Shown: positions 26,803-36,306 of the stretch, one piece after another | How the letters are laid out: each line of letters starts with the position of its first letter | How positions within the stretch are numbered: position 1 is the stretch's first letter | Assembly (NCBI GenBank): GCA_003162425.1 | Contig: PMOK01000050.1 | Coordinates: 1 to 52,428, forward strand | Origin: Bryobacterales bacterium | Lineage (GTDB): Bacteria > Acidobacteriota > Terriglobia > Bryobacterales > Bryobacteraceae | DNA length: 52,428 nt | Reading direction: 5' to 3' | Made by a program: the position numbers and the translations under genes | Notes under the pieces: generated by a model | Database searches by the model: none | Told to the model about the DNA's origin: nothing | What the model saw: the letters and a program-made list of their open reading frames with translations, nothing else

Positions 26803-27675
26803 TCACCACGTTGTTAAAGCCACGCGGAGCCAGCTATTGGTGGCCACGCAGACGTAATAGTAAGAGGCATTCATCGACCAAGCACCTTGGGCGCACGGGC
26901 TGGAAGACGTGGCCGGAACGGGCGCCCAAATCCCCACCAGTGTCGGATTGATGGAAAGCGTGGTTCGCCCATTGGCTGTTGTTCCCAGCAGCCCCGTACC
27001 GGCTGAAACGTTGGTGGTGCTTTGAAATGCTCTTCGGTCCACACCTCCGGCCGTGTCCCAGGTCCCGTTCGTAGCCGTCCAAGTGAATAGAGGAACCGAG
27101 TCCGATGGGAAGGCTGTGATTCCTGCCACGGCCACGCATCCGGAGCTGCAAACAACAGTCAGGTTGTGGCCCACGGTCAAATTTCCGCTGGAGTCAATGT
27201 AAATAAAAGCCGTGCCGGTGCCACCGCTAATCGTGGCCGAGGTCGAACCGGTGAAAGCTAACGTTACGCTGCCCAGCCGCACGTTGCAGGGTGTTGCGAG
27301 TGAGCAGGTGGCGCCGATCAGTAACGTGGTGGAAGAGCTGCTGCTGGCCGCCAAGTCGGTGAGCTGGCTCGCGTTCTGCACCGAGGATCCGCCACCGCCA
27401 CCGCCGCTCCCGTTGCCCTCGAGCGTCCAGGAATTCGTGGCCGCGCAGCCGTAGAGATTCGCGCCCGCTGTCGCGTTCGTCGAAAAAAACATGTCGCCTA
27501 CCGCGCAAGTGGCCGGCAGTGTCACACCCGACTTCAGCGGTCGAGTGGTCGGCGACCCCGAGAAATCCACGTTCTTGCTTTGGGCTTGCAGGTCGATCTG
27601 TGTCTGGCTCCACGCTGGCTGCAAGCAAAACGCCTGCTGTAGACAAAACGAAATCAAAAGGGATCGGAACAACAT
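26803..27675 (-). CDS. Secreted Ser/Gly-rich protein, partner of the giant protein
   Basis: A 290-residue protein with a signal peptide (MLFRSLLISFCLQQAFCLQ, cut near PAWSQ). It contains a Gly-rich linker (GNGSGGGGGGSS) and two related segments, one with GDMFFSTNATAG...YGCAATNSW and a C-terminal one with GAWSMNASYYYVCVATNSW. Between them are beta-rich repeats like those of phage tail-fibre or host-surface proteins (TLLIGATCSLATPCNVRLGS). No catalytic motif. The ATG at 27673-27675 is chosen because the longer frame adds a non-hydrophobic leader before the signal. It sits in an apparent operon with the 1513-residue protein. Confidence 0.72.
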   Translation of the reverse strand: MLFRSLLISFCLQQAFCLQPAWSQTQIDLQAQSKNVDFSGSPTTRPLKSGVTLPATCAVGDMFFSTNATAGANLYGCAATNSWTLEGNGSGGGGGGSSVQNASQLTDLAASSSSSTTLLIGATCSLATPCNVRLGSVTLAFTGSTSATISGGTGTAFIYIDSSGNLTVGHNLTVVCSSGCVAVAGITAFPSDSVPLFTWTATNGTWDTAGGVDRRAFQSTTNVSAGTGLLGTTANGRTTLSINPTLVGIWAPVPATSSSPCAQGAWSMNASYYYVCVATNSWLRVALTTW

Positions 27676-27815
27676 CTCGCCGGATACCTCACTTTGCTGA
27701 CAGTATATAGCGCTCAACCTAGAGACTTCCTGCAATGCGCTGATCCTATTAGGGAACCTGTCTGTGACTGGTTTTTCGAATGGCCGTGCTATAGTCTGAA
27801 AATCGCATCACTGGA
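27676..27815. promoter_or_regulatory. Divergent intergenic region with candidate -10 boxes
   Basis: The two flanking genes start away from each other, so this 140-base region must contain both promoters. Candidate -10 hexamers are TATAGT at 27790-27795 (plus strand) and TATACT (minus strand, 27702-27707 as AGTATA). Neither has a good -35 at the usual spacing, so both are weak calls. Confidence 0.3.
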
Positions 27816-29507
27816 ATGTTGTTCCCATTTCTACCAGGCCAGGGCTCCGAAAATGAGGCACGAACGGAGTTGTGGGTCCGGCGGCTTACGATTGGCTTCT
27901 GCCTAATTGCTATTGTGCTCGGAGCGGCCGAGGCCTGGACGTCCCGCTTTGCGATGAATACCGATGGAGTGCAGTACCTGGATAACGCCAGTGCGTACTC
28001 CAGCGGCGATTTCCACCGCGCGGTCAACTCGCAATGGAGCCCGCTCTATCCGTGGCTGATCGGCGCCTGGTTCGCCGCCGTCCATCCCAGCCCGTATCTG
28101 GAATTTCCGCTTGTTCATTTGCTGGACTTCCTCATTTATCTGCTCTCGCTGGCGGGATTTCTTTTTTTTCTGAAGTGCGTCCTGGAGATGATTCCAGAGG
28201 AGAAGCGCACGCCGGCCATCCGAGTGAGCGTCGTACTGATCGCGTGTCCCTCGTTTCTCTATTGCTCGCTGGACTTCACGAACCTCGCTTATGTCACCCC
28301 CGATCTGTTAGTCAGCTTGTTTGCTTTTCTGGCGGCCGGTTTGTTACTCCGAATCGCGGCGGGTACCGCGTCAGCATCCGGATATGTTGCCCTGGGAGCC
28401 GTTCTAGGACTCGGATATCTGGCCAAGACGCCGTTCCTGGTCTTCGGTGTGTTATGCCTGGCAATTGTCGCCGTGCTCGGCAGCAAGCGGCGAGCGGGAC
28501 ACCGGGCCCGGTGGTGCCTCGTGATTGCCGCATTCGCGGCCATCGCCGTCCCATATGTCTGGGTTCTTTCGAACGCGAAGGGCCGCTTGACGGCCGGCGA
28601 CAGCGGAACTTCGAACATTATCTGGATGGTGAATCACGTGCCGTTCTATAACTGGCAAGGCGGCCCGTCCGATAACGGCGCCCCAATCCACCCCACCCGG
28701 CAACTTTCGAGCAACCCGGCCATCTTTGAATTCGCCACGCCGATTGGCGGCACGTACCCGCCTTGGTACGATCCAATTTACTGGAGCCAAGGCGCCAGAG
28801 TTGCATTCCGCCCCGCGGATTTCATCCGCGCGCTACGCCTGCAGGTCCAGTTTTACGGGTATCTTGTCCACCACCGCCAGCTTCCGCTGGTCTTTGCGCT
28901 CGCTACGCTTTTTCTCCTGTCTCCTGAAAAGCGCCGCACCTTCGCCGGTATCCGGAAGTTCTGGCCGGTGCTGTTATTGGGTGCCACGCCTTTCGCCATG
29001 TATGCCTTGGTTCACGCGGAAGCCCGTTACTTAGCGGCGTTCTTTGTATTGTTGTGGACCGTCCTTATGGCAGGTCTTCTGGTGGACCTGGACGCCCGTC
29101 TGGATCGACGTGTGTTGCTTTCCATCGTGACCGTCGCCGCCGCGCTTATGCTGGTCGAAACACTGACCGCGACGCCTCCATTGCCGATTACACGGCTGCA
29201 TTATGACGTGGCGCAAAGAGCTCAAATGCTGGGATTGAAACGCGGCGATCCGGTGGCCATCGTCACCGGAGATTTCGACTATTTCTGGGCCCGCATCGTG
29301 GGCGCCCGCGTCACCATGCAAGTGGATTTTGGAGATCTATCCTGCCCGGATTGCCGCAAACTCCAGCCAGAATGGGAAAAAGCGAAACAGATTCTCGCCG
29401 CGAACGGCGCGGTGCTGGTAGTGTCTCCCTGTATCCCAGGTGTCGTGGATCAGCCAGGCTGGCAGCAACTGGGCGGCACCGGAGTGTACGCGTACCGGTT
29501 GCCCTAA
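27816..29507 (+). CDS. GT-C-type membrane glycosyltransferase (GT39/ArnT-like)
   Basis: A 563-residue multi-pass protein. After the first membrane helix comes the loop FAMNTDGVQYLDNASAY, with the Asp placed like the catalytic Asp of polyprenyl-phosphate-mannose-type glycosyltransferases, then about ten membrane helices and a soluble C-terminal region of roughly 80 residues containing DLSCPDCRKLQPEWEK, a Cys-x-x-Cys pair. Such enzymes transfer sugars from lipid-phosphate donors in the periplasm. The acceptor is unknown. It is divergent from the secreted pair, and convergent with the O-antigen ligase (13 bases apart). Confidence 0.78.
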   Translation: MLFPFLPGQGSENEARTELWVRRLTIGFCLIAIVLGAAEAWTSRFAMNTDGVQYLDNASAYSSGDFHRAVNSQWSPLYPWLIGAWFAAVHPSPYLEFPLVHLLDFLIYLLSLAGFLFFLKCVLEMIPEEKRTPAIRVSVVLIACPSFLYCSLDFTNLAYVTPDLLVSLFAFLAAGLLLRIAAGTASASGYVALGAVLGLGYLAKTPFLVFGVLCLAIVAVLGSKRRAGHRARWCLVIAAFAAIAVPYVWVLSNAKGRLTAGDSGTSNIIWMVNHVPFYNWQGGPSDNGAPIHPTRQLSSNPAIFEFATPIGGTYPPWYDPIYWSQGARVAFRPADFIRALRLQVQFYGYLVHHRQLPLVFALATLFLLSPEKRRTFAGIRKFWPVLLLGATPFAMYALVHAEARYLAAFFVLLWTVLMAGLLVDLDARLDRRVLLSIVTVAAALMLVETLTATPPLPITRLHYDVAQRAQMLGLKRGDPVAIVTGDFDYFWARIVGARVTMQVDFGDLSCPDCRKLQPEWEKAKQILAANGAVLVVSPCIPGVVDQPGWQQLGGTGVYAYRLP

Positions 29508-29520
29508 TAATCGCTGCCAC

Positions 29521-30930
29521 CTAACGTGCAGGCGCCACTGAGGCGCCAGGGAGCCTCGCGGCAGGCACATTGGCGGGCGTTGGTAACGGTCCTCTCGTCC
29601 TTGAGCTCCAAAGGCAGGAATTCGTCCCCAGCCGCAGCGCGACGCTCATTCCGGCGATCGCGGGCAGGTAGCTGCTGTAGGCGATGTGAAAAAAGAATGT
29701 GCATATCGCATAAACCAGGGTCGCGCTGAACATACAGAATGCCAACGCGTTTAAATCGCTGCCGTCCGCCAGACCGGCGCTTCGCCGGAAGATCCGGAAG
29801 TTGGACACAAGCGTGAGCACAATAACGCTGACATACAGTAAGAACGCCGGAATGCCGCACTCGCTCGCTACTTCCGTATAGGAATTATGCGTGCCCAACC
29901 AGGGCGACTGCGTTCCCTCTTTCACCGAATCGCCGTAGGCTGCGACGGCAAATTCCCCTGGGCCCACTCCAACCAGCGGATGGGTAATGGCATACGTTAC
30001 GCTCTGCCGGAACAAAGCCATTCGTTGTATTTGGGACGCTACTGCGGATGCGTCTTCCATGTCGTTTACGGTTATCCGCTCCGGCTGCAGCCCGACCAGT
30101 GTGAGCCGGTGGAAGACCGAGGAGGGTATAAGCATCAAAGCGACCAACGCGATCGGAACTCCGATCAGAAGCGATCGAATCCGATTCTTCCCGAAAGCTA
30201 TGCTCACACACGCCAGGATGATAACGGCCAGCAAGGCTCCTCGTGAACCGGTCCTCAACATATAGATCAGCGTCACCAGGATGGCGCCCGCGCCGAGAAT
30301 TTGTTTCCAGGCCTGACGCTGGTAGAAGAGATACATGAACTGCGTAATCGCAATCAGCAACTGCAGAGCCAGATCATTCGCATTGGTGAAGAACATGCTC
30401 TCGGAAATCTCAAATCGTCCGTCCTTGATAGTCCCGTACAAGAAACAGTCCAGCAACAACAGGAAGTTGGAGGCGATCAGAAAAAACATCAAGCGGCGGC
30501 AGTGGCGGACCGAAACCAGAAACGCGGCATAATAATACAGCTGGATCCATCCGTGGGGAATGTACGAAATCAGCAGCGCGACCGACCCGCCTTTCCAGAT
30601 GCTGAACGGAACTGCGAGCGACATCCACACCAGAAAGCCGAGCCACAGACCACCGATGATGTCTCGAAAACCCCGCAGGAGATTGCCGCTCAAGACCAGC
30701 AATAAAGGAAGAAGCACCCACGAGACTGTCGAGATGTAAGCCTTGGTGTGGAACAACCGGACCGCGAATTCGTTCGCATAGCCGGATATCGCAAAAATGC
30801 ACAGGACCACAAACCCGATCCGTTGCCCAAGCCCAGTGTCGGAAAGGGAGGGGTCGAGAATGAGGGACGGGGCTGGCGCCGTTTCCCGCGCGGTATTCAG
30901 CACCGCCTTGGAATAATTGAACCGGCTCAT
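29521..30930 (-). CDS. O-antigen ligase family (Wzy/WaaL-type) protein
   Basis: A 469-residue membrane protein with about twelve helices. The large periplasmic loop carries the family signature: VGVGPGEFAVAAYG and GTHNSYTEVASECG, including the conserved His and Arg/Gly context. WaaL/Wzy proteins join or polymerise O-antigen or other surface glycans in the periplasm. The ATG at 30928-30930 (MSRFNYSKAV) is chosen over a GTG 15 codons earlier that has no binding site. Ligase versus polymerase cannot be told from sequence. Confidence 0.85.
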   Translation of the reverse strand: MSRFNYSKAVLNTARETAPAPSLILDPSLSDTGLGQRIGFVVLCIFAISGYANEFAVRLFHTKAYISTVSWVLLPLLLVLSGNLLRGFRDIIGGLWLGFLVWMSLAVPFSIWKGGSVALLISYIPHGWIQLYYYAAFLVSVRHCRRLMFFLIASNFLLLLDCFLYGTIKDGRFEISESMFFTNANDLALQLLIAITQFMYLFYQRQAWKQILGAGAILVTLIYMLRTGSRGALLAVIILACVSIAFGKNRIRSLLIGVPIALVALMLIPSSVFHRLTLVGLQPERITVNDMEDASAVASQIQRMALFRQSVTYAITHPLVGVGPGEFAVAAYGDSVKEGTQSPWLGTHNSYTEVASECGIPAFLLYVSVIVLTLVSNFRIFRRSAGLADGSDLNALAFCMFSATLVYAICTFFFHIAYSSYLPAIAGMSVALRLGTNSCLWSSRTRGPLPTPANVPAARLPGASVAPAR

Positions 30931-31006
30931 GCCAAGCTTCACGGTAGCATTTTGTGCGTGTGCATCCTGCCCCACAACCGATTAGACTAGAGTTTCAGAA
31001 GGTTAA

Positions 31007-32062
31007 ATGGCTCGAAATCCCCAATCCGGGGTAAGTGTTCTAAAACGGATTTTTCTCGCGCCGCTTTCGGCGCCGGGCGTTGCCCAAGCCGTGGCAACGC
31101 TCACCGGCACGCGGGCGACTATCTTCATGCTGCATCGTTTTTCGATACCGGATTTGGGGGTCTCCGGTCATCAGCCCGCCGCGCTCCGGCGTAATCTGGC
31201 GCAACTGAGGAAGCAACATTACCAGCTGATCTCTCTTCAGGATCTGTTCCAGAAGCTCCTCGATCGAGAACCGCTAGAACGGGCCGTCGCCTTTACCATC
31301 GACGACGGATATTTCGACCACGGCCAGATTGCCGCTCCCATCTTCGCCGAGTTCGATTGTCCCGTTACAACCTTTCTGGTCACAAGTTTTGCGGAAGGCA
31401 AGAGCTGGTTTTGGTTTGATAAGCTGAAGTATATTTTTGAAGAGACGAAGCGCCCGAAACTCGATGCACGTCTGGGGAGCACCAGTATTCCCTATACGAT
31501 CGATTCGACGGAAACACGCGCGTCCGCCTGCCTGGACCTCAACCTGCGCTGTCAGGACGCTTCCGAGCGAGACCGGCTGAACTGCATTATGGATTTGAGC
31601 CGCGAAGCCGAGCTTGAGTTGCCCAAAGCTCCGCCGGCCCGATTCGCGCCGCTATCCTGGGACGATGCCAGGGCCCTGGAGAAGCGCGGAATGACCTTCG
31701 GTCCGCACACGGTAACACATCCGGTGCTCTCCACCACAACGTCCGAGCAGGCGGGGTTCGAAATCAGCGAGTCCTGGAAGCGTTTGAGCTGTGAGGTCTC
31801 AAAGCCAGTTCCCATCTTCTGCTATCCAAATGGGCGCCGCCGCGATTATGGGGAGCGCGAGATCTCCTGCATCCGCCAATTGGGTCTGTGGGGAGCCGTA
31901 GAGGGCCAGCCGGGAAAGCTCAGTCCGGCAACCTTGCATGAATCGGAAAACTCCAGGTATCAAGTCCCGCGATCCGGATATCTCGATAGCTTTCCTCACC
32001 TGCTGCAATCTGTATCCGGAGTTGAGGCCGTGAAAGCGCGGATTCGCGGAGCGCGCTATTAA
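31007..32062 (+). CDS. Polysaccharide deacetylase (NodB homology)
   Basis: A 351-residue CE4-type deacetylase. The metal/catalytic motif FTIDDGYFDH is at 96-105 (D99, D100), and the His pair is in GPHTVTHPVLS. A later RDYG motif also belongs to the fold. No signal peptide is evident; a weak N-terminal hydrophobic stretch is present. GAAGG precedes the ATG. It is probably co-transcribed with the acyltransferase 4 bases downstream. A plausible job is removal of N- or O-acetyl groups from the surface polysaccharide or its precursor. Confidence 0.88.
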   Translation: MARNPQSGVSVLKRIFLAPLSAPGVAQAVATLTGTRATIFMLHRFSIPDLGVSGHQPAALRRNLAQLRKQHYQLISLQDLFQKLLDREPLERAVAFTIDDGYFDHGQIAAPIFAEFDCPVTTFLVTSFAEGKSWFWFDKLKYIFEETKRPKLDARLGSTSIPYTIDSTETRASACLDLNLRCQDASERDRLNCIMDLSREAELELPKAPPARFAPLSWDDARALEKRGMTFGPHTVTHPVLSTTTSEQAGFEISESWKRLSCEVSKPVPIFCYPNGRRRDYGEREISCIRQLGLWGAVEGQPGKLSPATLHESENSRYQVPRSGYLDSFPHLLQSVSGVEAVKARIRGARY

Positions 32063-32066
32063 ATAT

Positions 32067-32741
32067 ATGCTGGGCTGGATACTAGACGCCGTTTATCCGT
32101 TGAAGACGCGTTTCGACAAGGCTCGATTGCTGCGTCGCTGGGCCAAGCTGCAGGCGATGGGCCTGCACATCGGGCAGGGCGTCAATCTGCCCGCTTCCAC
32201 ATGGATAGACACCACGCATTGTTTCCTGATCAGTATCGGAGATTGGTGCGGCTTCGGGGAGCAATGCCTGATCCTGGCGCATGACGGCCAGATGGACGAG
32301 TTCCTGGACGCGGGACTGATCGGTAAAGTTACCATCCACGAATCCTGCCATTTCGGCTCCCGCACCGTGATCTTGCCCGGCGTGGAAATAGGACCGCGAA
32401 CCATTGTTGGCGCGAATTCGGTGGTTTCGAGTTCTCTGCCGGCTGGGACCGTCTGCGCTGGAGTTCCCGCCAAGGTGATCTGCTCGTTGGATGATTACCT
32501 GGCGCGGCATCGAGAGCGTTTGGCCAATACGCGCCAATTTCCGTGGACCGAATACAACTCCGAAGCGCTCACTCCCGAGCGCCGGCGAGAACTCCTGGCG
32601 GCCTTAGAGGATGGTCCCTGTTACATCACGGGCGGCTTTTCGCTCGAGCTCGAAGGTTTGGGTGGCACCAGCCGAACCCCTCGCGACGAAACCGCCAAAC
32701 CGTACGGCATAGAGTATTTGAGGAATCGTCCGAACCCCTGA
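32067..32741 (+). CDS. Left-handed beta-helix acyltransferase (WbbJ/LacA-like)
   Basis: A 224-residue hexapeptide-repeat acetyltransferase: SIGDWCGFGEQCLILAH, VTIHESCHFGSRTVILPGV, IGPRTIVGANSVV and AGVPAKVI form the beta-helix rungs and the CoA-binding end. It acetylates a sugar hydroxyl or amino group in the cytoplasm. The 40-residue N-terminal and 60-residue C-terminal extensions are larger than in minimal members of the family. Pairing with the deacetylase suggests adjustment of acetylation on the same glycan. Confidence 0.87.
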   Translation: MLGWILDAVYPLKTRFDKARLLRRWAKLQAMGLHIGQGVNLPASTWIDTTHCFLISIGDWCGFGEQCLILAHDGQMDEFLDAGLIGKVTIHESCHFGSRTVILPGVEIGPRTIVGANSVVSSSLPAGTVCAGVPAKVICSLDDYLARHRERLANTRQFPWTEYNSEALTPERRRELLAALEDGPCYITGGFSLELEGLGGTSRTPRDETAKPYGIEYLRNRPNP

Positions 32742-32753
32742 TCAGGTGTTATC

Positions 32754-33812
32754 TCAGCGAGTGCCGGCAGTCCAGGCGGCGGGCGGTCTGGTTGCCTCCA
32801 GAAGCCCGTAGGCAGCGTCCAGCGGCCGCGCCTCGCCAACCACCGACGCGACAATCCCGGCGGGCCGTCTCTTGATCTCCTGCAGCACAACGATCAGATA
32901 CTCACCGAGAATTCCCACGCAAACAAACAACACGCTAAGCGCAAAAGCGAGAAACACCAGCACCGTCGCCGTGCCCGCATTTGCGCCCACCCAGTAACCG
33001 AGCAACGAAAACCGCGGGAAAATGCGGTTGATCAATATGAGGATGCCAAATAGAACGGAGAGAATGCCCATGCTGATGCCAATGATACTGGCCAGCCGCA
33101 GCGGGATGGTGCTGAAGGATATCAGCCCCTGCAACGCCAGCGCGGTCATTTTCCTCAAGTTATATTTGGTGGTTCCATGCGACCGCGCCGGCCGATCGTA
33201 GGGGATGCCTGCTTGGCGAAATCCCACCCAGGAGCGCAGTCCACGCAGCATTCGCGACTGTTCCGGAAGCGCCAACAGCACCCGCTGGCAGCGCGCACTC
33301 ATGACACAGAAATCGCCGGCGTCGCGCGGCCAATCATGATCCGCTGCACGCTGGATAATGTGGTAGAAAGCAGAATAAGCGGCGCGGAGCAGGACCGGAG
33401 CATCCCGCCTTCCGCGGATGCCCAAGCAAACATCCAGGCCATCAGACAAACACGCCCGGTAGAGTTCCACCAGAACCTCTGCGGGATCCTGCAGATCGCA
33501 GTCCATAATGCCGATGTACTCGGCGCGAGCGTAGGCTAATCCCACCGAGAGAGCGGCCTGGTGGCCGAAGTTCCGGCTCAGCCGTACGCCCGAAACCCGC
33601 GGGTCGCTCTGGTTGCATTCGGTGATGATGCGGAAGGTCGCATCGTTGCTGCCGTCGTCCACGCATACGAGGGTCCAACGTCCAGCCGTGGCCTGCTCCA
33701 GCGCCGGCAAAACCTTTGCGAAAAAAACGGGGAGCATTTCCTCCTCGTTGTAACAGGGAACAACAACGCAAAGAGCAGGCTGATCTCCAGAAACGGGCTG
33801 ACCCGGCAGCAC
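32754..33812 (-). CDS. GtrB/DPM1-type polyprenyl-phosphate GT2 glycosyltransferase
   Basis: A 352-residue GT2 enzyme with two C-terminal membrane helices (from about residue 235). Motifs: CVVVPCYNEEEMLPVFF, VCVDDGSNDATF, GIMDCDLQDP (the DxD equivalent) and NFGHQAALSVGL. These enzymes transfer glucose or mannose from a nucleotide sugar to undecaprenyl phosphate, making the donor used by GT-C proteins in the same region. The start is GTG at 33810-33812 because a strong binding site (33819-33825) stands 6 bases upstream; the TTG five codons earlier lies too close to that site. Confidence 0.88.
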   Translation of the reverse strand: MLPGQPVSGDQPALCVVVPCYNEEEMLPVFFAKVLPALEQATAGRWTLVCVDDGSNDATFRIITECNQSDPRVSGVRLSRNFGHQAALSVGLAYARAEYIGIMDCDLQDPAEVLVELYRACLSDGLDVCLGIRGRRDAPVLLRAAYSAFYHIIQRAADHDWPRDAGDFCVMSARCQRVLLALPEQSRMLRGLRSWVGFRQAGIPYDRPARSHGTTKYNLRKMTALALQGLISFSTIPLRLASIIGISMGILSVLFGILILINRIFPRFSLLGYWVGANAGTATVLVFLAFALSVLFVCVGILGEYLIVVLQEIKRRPAGIVASVVGEARPLDAAYGLLEATRPPAAWTAGTR

Positions 33813-33818
33813 GCAATA

Positions 33819-33825
33819 CCCCCTC
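33819..33825 (-). promoter_or_regulatory. Ribosome binding site deciding a GTG start
   Basis: GAGGGGG on the minus strand, 6 bases before GTG 33812. It settles the start of the GtrB-like gene in favour of GTG rather than the upstream TTG, which overlaps this site. Confidence 0.7.
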
Positions 33826-33959
33826 AAGTTTCGCTTAAGAATAACAGCGCCGGCAGGCGCGCCGCAACAATTCCATATCTTATACAGCCCCCATGCTAAA
33901 ATTTATTTCCGGTCCAAAATTCGACCACCACCTCGCCCGGAAAGACAAGCCAACGAAAA

Positions 33960-34646
33960 ATGGCCTCGGAATTCGACCAATATGCCAGCGACTACGAAGC
34001 CATGCAGAAGGACCCCCTCCGCCACTCCTTCAGCAAGGACGGTACTTTTTTCTTCGAGCGCAAGTGGCTTCTCATCCGTTCCTACCTGGCCTCGCTCGGG
34101 CGCGATCTTTCGAATGTGAGTTGGCTGGACATCGGCTGCGGTAAGGGCGAGTTGCTGCGGCTGGGCCGTCCCGAAGTTGCGTCCATTACGGGTTGCGACG
34201 TCTCCACCGCGATGCTTGAACTTTGCCCGGATATCGCTTCTCGCCCGATGACCGATCCGGAGCGCTTGCCGTTTCCCGACCAGAGCTTCGATTTGCTCAC
34301 TGCCGTTTGTGTGTATCATCACGTCGCTCCCGATGGACGCGCTGCCTTGACGCGGGAAGCAGCGCGTGTGCTGCGCCCGGGCGGCGTGTTTGCGATTATA
34401 GAGCACAATCCGTTAAATCCGGCCACGCGGCTGATCGTCCGCCGTTTGCCCATGGATCGTCACGCGATCCTGCTAGGGTCCTGGGAAACTCGCCGCTGGC
34501 TACGCGCAGCGGGCTTCGTCAGCCTAGATACCACTTATTTCCTCTATCTTCCCGAAAAACCCTTCCGGATGTTCTCCGGCCTTGAAACGGCGCTGAAGCG
34601 AGTCCCGCTGGGCGGCCAGTACGCTGTTTTCGCGCGCAAGCAGTAA
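33960..34646 (+). CDS. Class I SAM-dependent methyltransferase
   Basis: A 228-residue cytoplasmic methyltransferase of the Methyltransf_11 type: motif I SWLDIGCGKGELL (54-66), then ITGCDVSTAMLELC, LPFPDQSFDLLTAVCVYHHV and VLRPGGVFAIIEHNP. It is 49 bases upstream of the flippase on the same strand, so methylation of a lipid-linked sugar or a lipid carrier is plausible. No binding site is obvious before the ATG; the leader is A-rich. Confidence 0.87.
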   Translation: MASEFDQYASDYEAMQKDPLRHSFSKDGTFFFERKWLLIRSYLASLGRDLSNVSWLDIGCGKGELLRLGRPEVASITGCDVSTAMLELCPDIASRPMTDPERLPFPDQSFDLLTAVCVYHHVAPDGRAALTREAARVLRPGGVFAIIEHNPLNPATRLIVRRLPMDRHAILLGSWETRRWLRAAGFVSLDTTYFLYLPEKPFRMFSGLETALKRVPLGGQYAVFARKQ

Positions 34647-34695
34647 TCGAAGCGGTTTCGGGGGCCCGGTTCCCACGCGCGGTTATCATGAGAAC

Positions 34696-36306
34696 GTGAA
34701 TGACTCTGCCGGCCTCGATCCTGAAATGAATCGAGCGACTGCTTCCGTCGAGCCGATTCCAAGGCGGCGCAGCGAAATATTTGTCCGAAGTGTCGTCTGG
34801 AATTGGGCGGGCGTCAGTATCAGCCTGATTACCGGCTTCCTGCTTTCGCCCTACCTTTTCCGAAAGCTCGGCCCCGAAGGCTACGGTATCTGGGCTCTGT
34901 CATTTTCTTTGATCGAGTATTATTGGCTGCTCGATCTGGGCGTCCGTTCGGCAACCGCCAAGTTTGTCGCCCACCACTGGACCACCGGGGAATCCGCCCA
35001 GGTTTCCGAAATAATGAGCACAGCCGTTTCTTATTCGTGCCTGATTGCCGTGTTCATGCTGGGCATTGTGGCACTGGCTGCGCCGCACATCGAAGGGTTT
35101 TTCCATATATCAGATTCCTATCACGAATCCTTCCGGGCTTTGTTGATGTTGATGACGGTGAGCTGGTGCCTGGGATTGATCTTCAATCTGTTCTCGGCGG
35201 CACTCGAGGCCGTGCAGCGATTCGACGTAACCAGCCGGATCGCGATCATCACCACCGGAACGCGCGCCGCTGTTTGGACTACGATGCTCTATCTGGGTTA
35301 TGGCATCGTTGCGCTCGGAATCGCAACGCTCGCGAACCAGTGCCTCATGTACGCGCTGAATTATTATTATTTCCGCAAGGTCCTGCCTGACTGCCGTGTT
35401 TCACTCCGGCACGCGGGTTTCGAAACGCTCAAGAAGATGTGGAATTACGGCATCCACACGTTCCTCCAGACCGTTTCCATGATGGGCCTGAATCAAGGTC
35501 CACCCATCCTGATCGGCCACTTTCTTCCCACCGAGTTCGTAGGTTTCTACAATCTCCCCGTCCGATTGCTTCAGTACACGGTGGAGTTCATCGGACGCAT
35601 CGGAGTTGTCACCAACGTCAACGCAGCCGCGCTGGCTGCGCGCGAGGAATCCCAGCCGCTCGCGAAACTCGCCGAATACGCCAATCGCTATTGCCTGGCT
35701 ATCTTCATGCCGCTGGCAATTCTACTGTGGATCTACGGGGACCAGTTCTTTCGCCTTTGGATCGGTCCCGCCGGCGCGGCCAAGGCAGCGCCACTGTTGC
35801 CGATCCTGCTGATCGGTTACGTTTTCGCGGTAGTGGCCCAGTTCAGTTCCAGCATGCTTCTTCTTGGGCTCGGCAAGCACCAACGCTACGCCAAGGGATT
35901 GTTCGCCGAAGCTGTAATCGCGGTGGCGGCGCTCTGGCTGGTGATCCCGCGCTGGGGGATTATCGGCGCCGTTTGGGTTTGCTCCATTCTGATGGTTTTG
36001 AATCGCGGCCTCTTTGCCCCTTGGCTGGTAAGCAAAACGCTCTCCCTCGGTTTCGGGCATTACATGGGAACCATCTACATTCGTCCGCTGGCGGCCGCCG
36101 TTCCGGTTATCGCGATTGCATATCTCGTCCGCGCTACTGTATTGCCGGGCGGCAACTGGCTCCAGATCTTTACTGCCGGTGCGCTGTCAGGCGTCCTGTA
36201 TTATGCGCTGGCGTACCTGATCTGCCTGGATCGCGAACATCGCTTCCTTTTGCGAACCTGGCTGCGGCAGCGGAAATCCGAGCCGCGACCGGAAGGAAGC
36301 GTGTAG
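34696..36306 (+). CDS. Wzx-like polysaccharide flippase
   Basis: A 536-residue membrane protein with 12 to 14 helices of the MOP/RfbX superfamily. The opening RSVVWNWAGVSISLITGF and the helix-loop arrangement GPEGYGIWALSFSLIEYYWLLDLG are typical. It exports lipid-linked oligosaccharides to the periplasmic face. The start is GTG at 34696-34698; an ATG about 11 codons later is the alternative. The last codons (EPRPEGSV) and the approach to the stop codon are encoded by one arm of the repeat at 36280-36351, which suggests the native C-terminus was replaced. Confidence 0.88.
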   Translation: MNDSAGLDPEMNRATASVEPIPRRRSEIFVRSVVWNWAGVSISLITGFLLSPYLFRKLGPEGYGIWALSFSLIEYYWLLDLGVRSATAKFVAHHWTTGESAQVSEIMSTAVSYSCLIAVFMLGIVALAAPHIEGFFHISDSYHESFRALLMLMTVSWCLGLIFNLFSAALEAVQRFDVTSRIAIITTGTRAAVWTTMLYLGYGIVALGIATLANQCLMYALNYYYFRKVLPDCRVSLRHAGFETLKKMWNYGIHTFLQTVSMMGLNQGPPILIGHFLPTEFVGFYNLPVRLLQYTVEFIGRIGVVTNVNAAALAAREESQPLAKLAEYANRYCLAIFMPLAILLWIYGDQFFRLWIGPAGAAKAAPLLPILLIGYVFAVVAQFSSSMLLLGLGKHQRYAKGLFAEAVIAVAALWLVIPRWGIIGAVWVCSILMVLNRGLFAPWLVSKTLSLGFGHYMGTIYIRPLAAAVPVIAIAYLVRATVLPGGNWLQIFTAGALSGVLYYALAYLICLDREHRFLLRTWLRQRKSEPRPEGSV

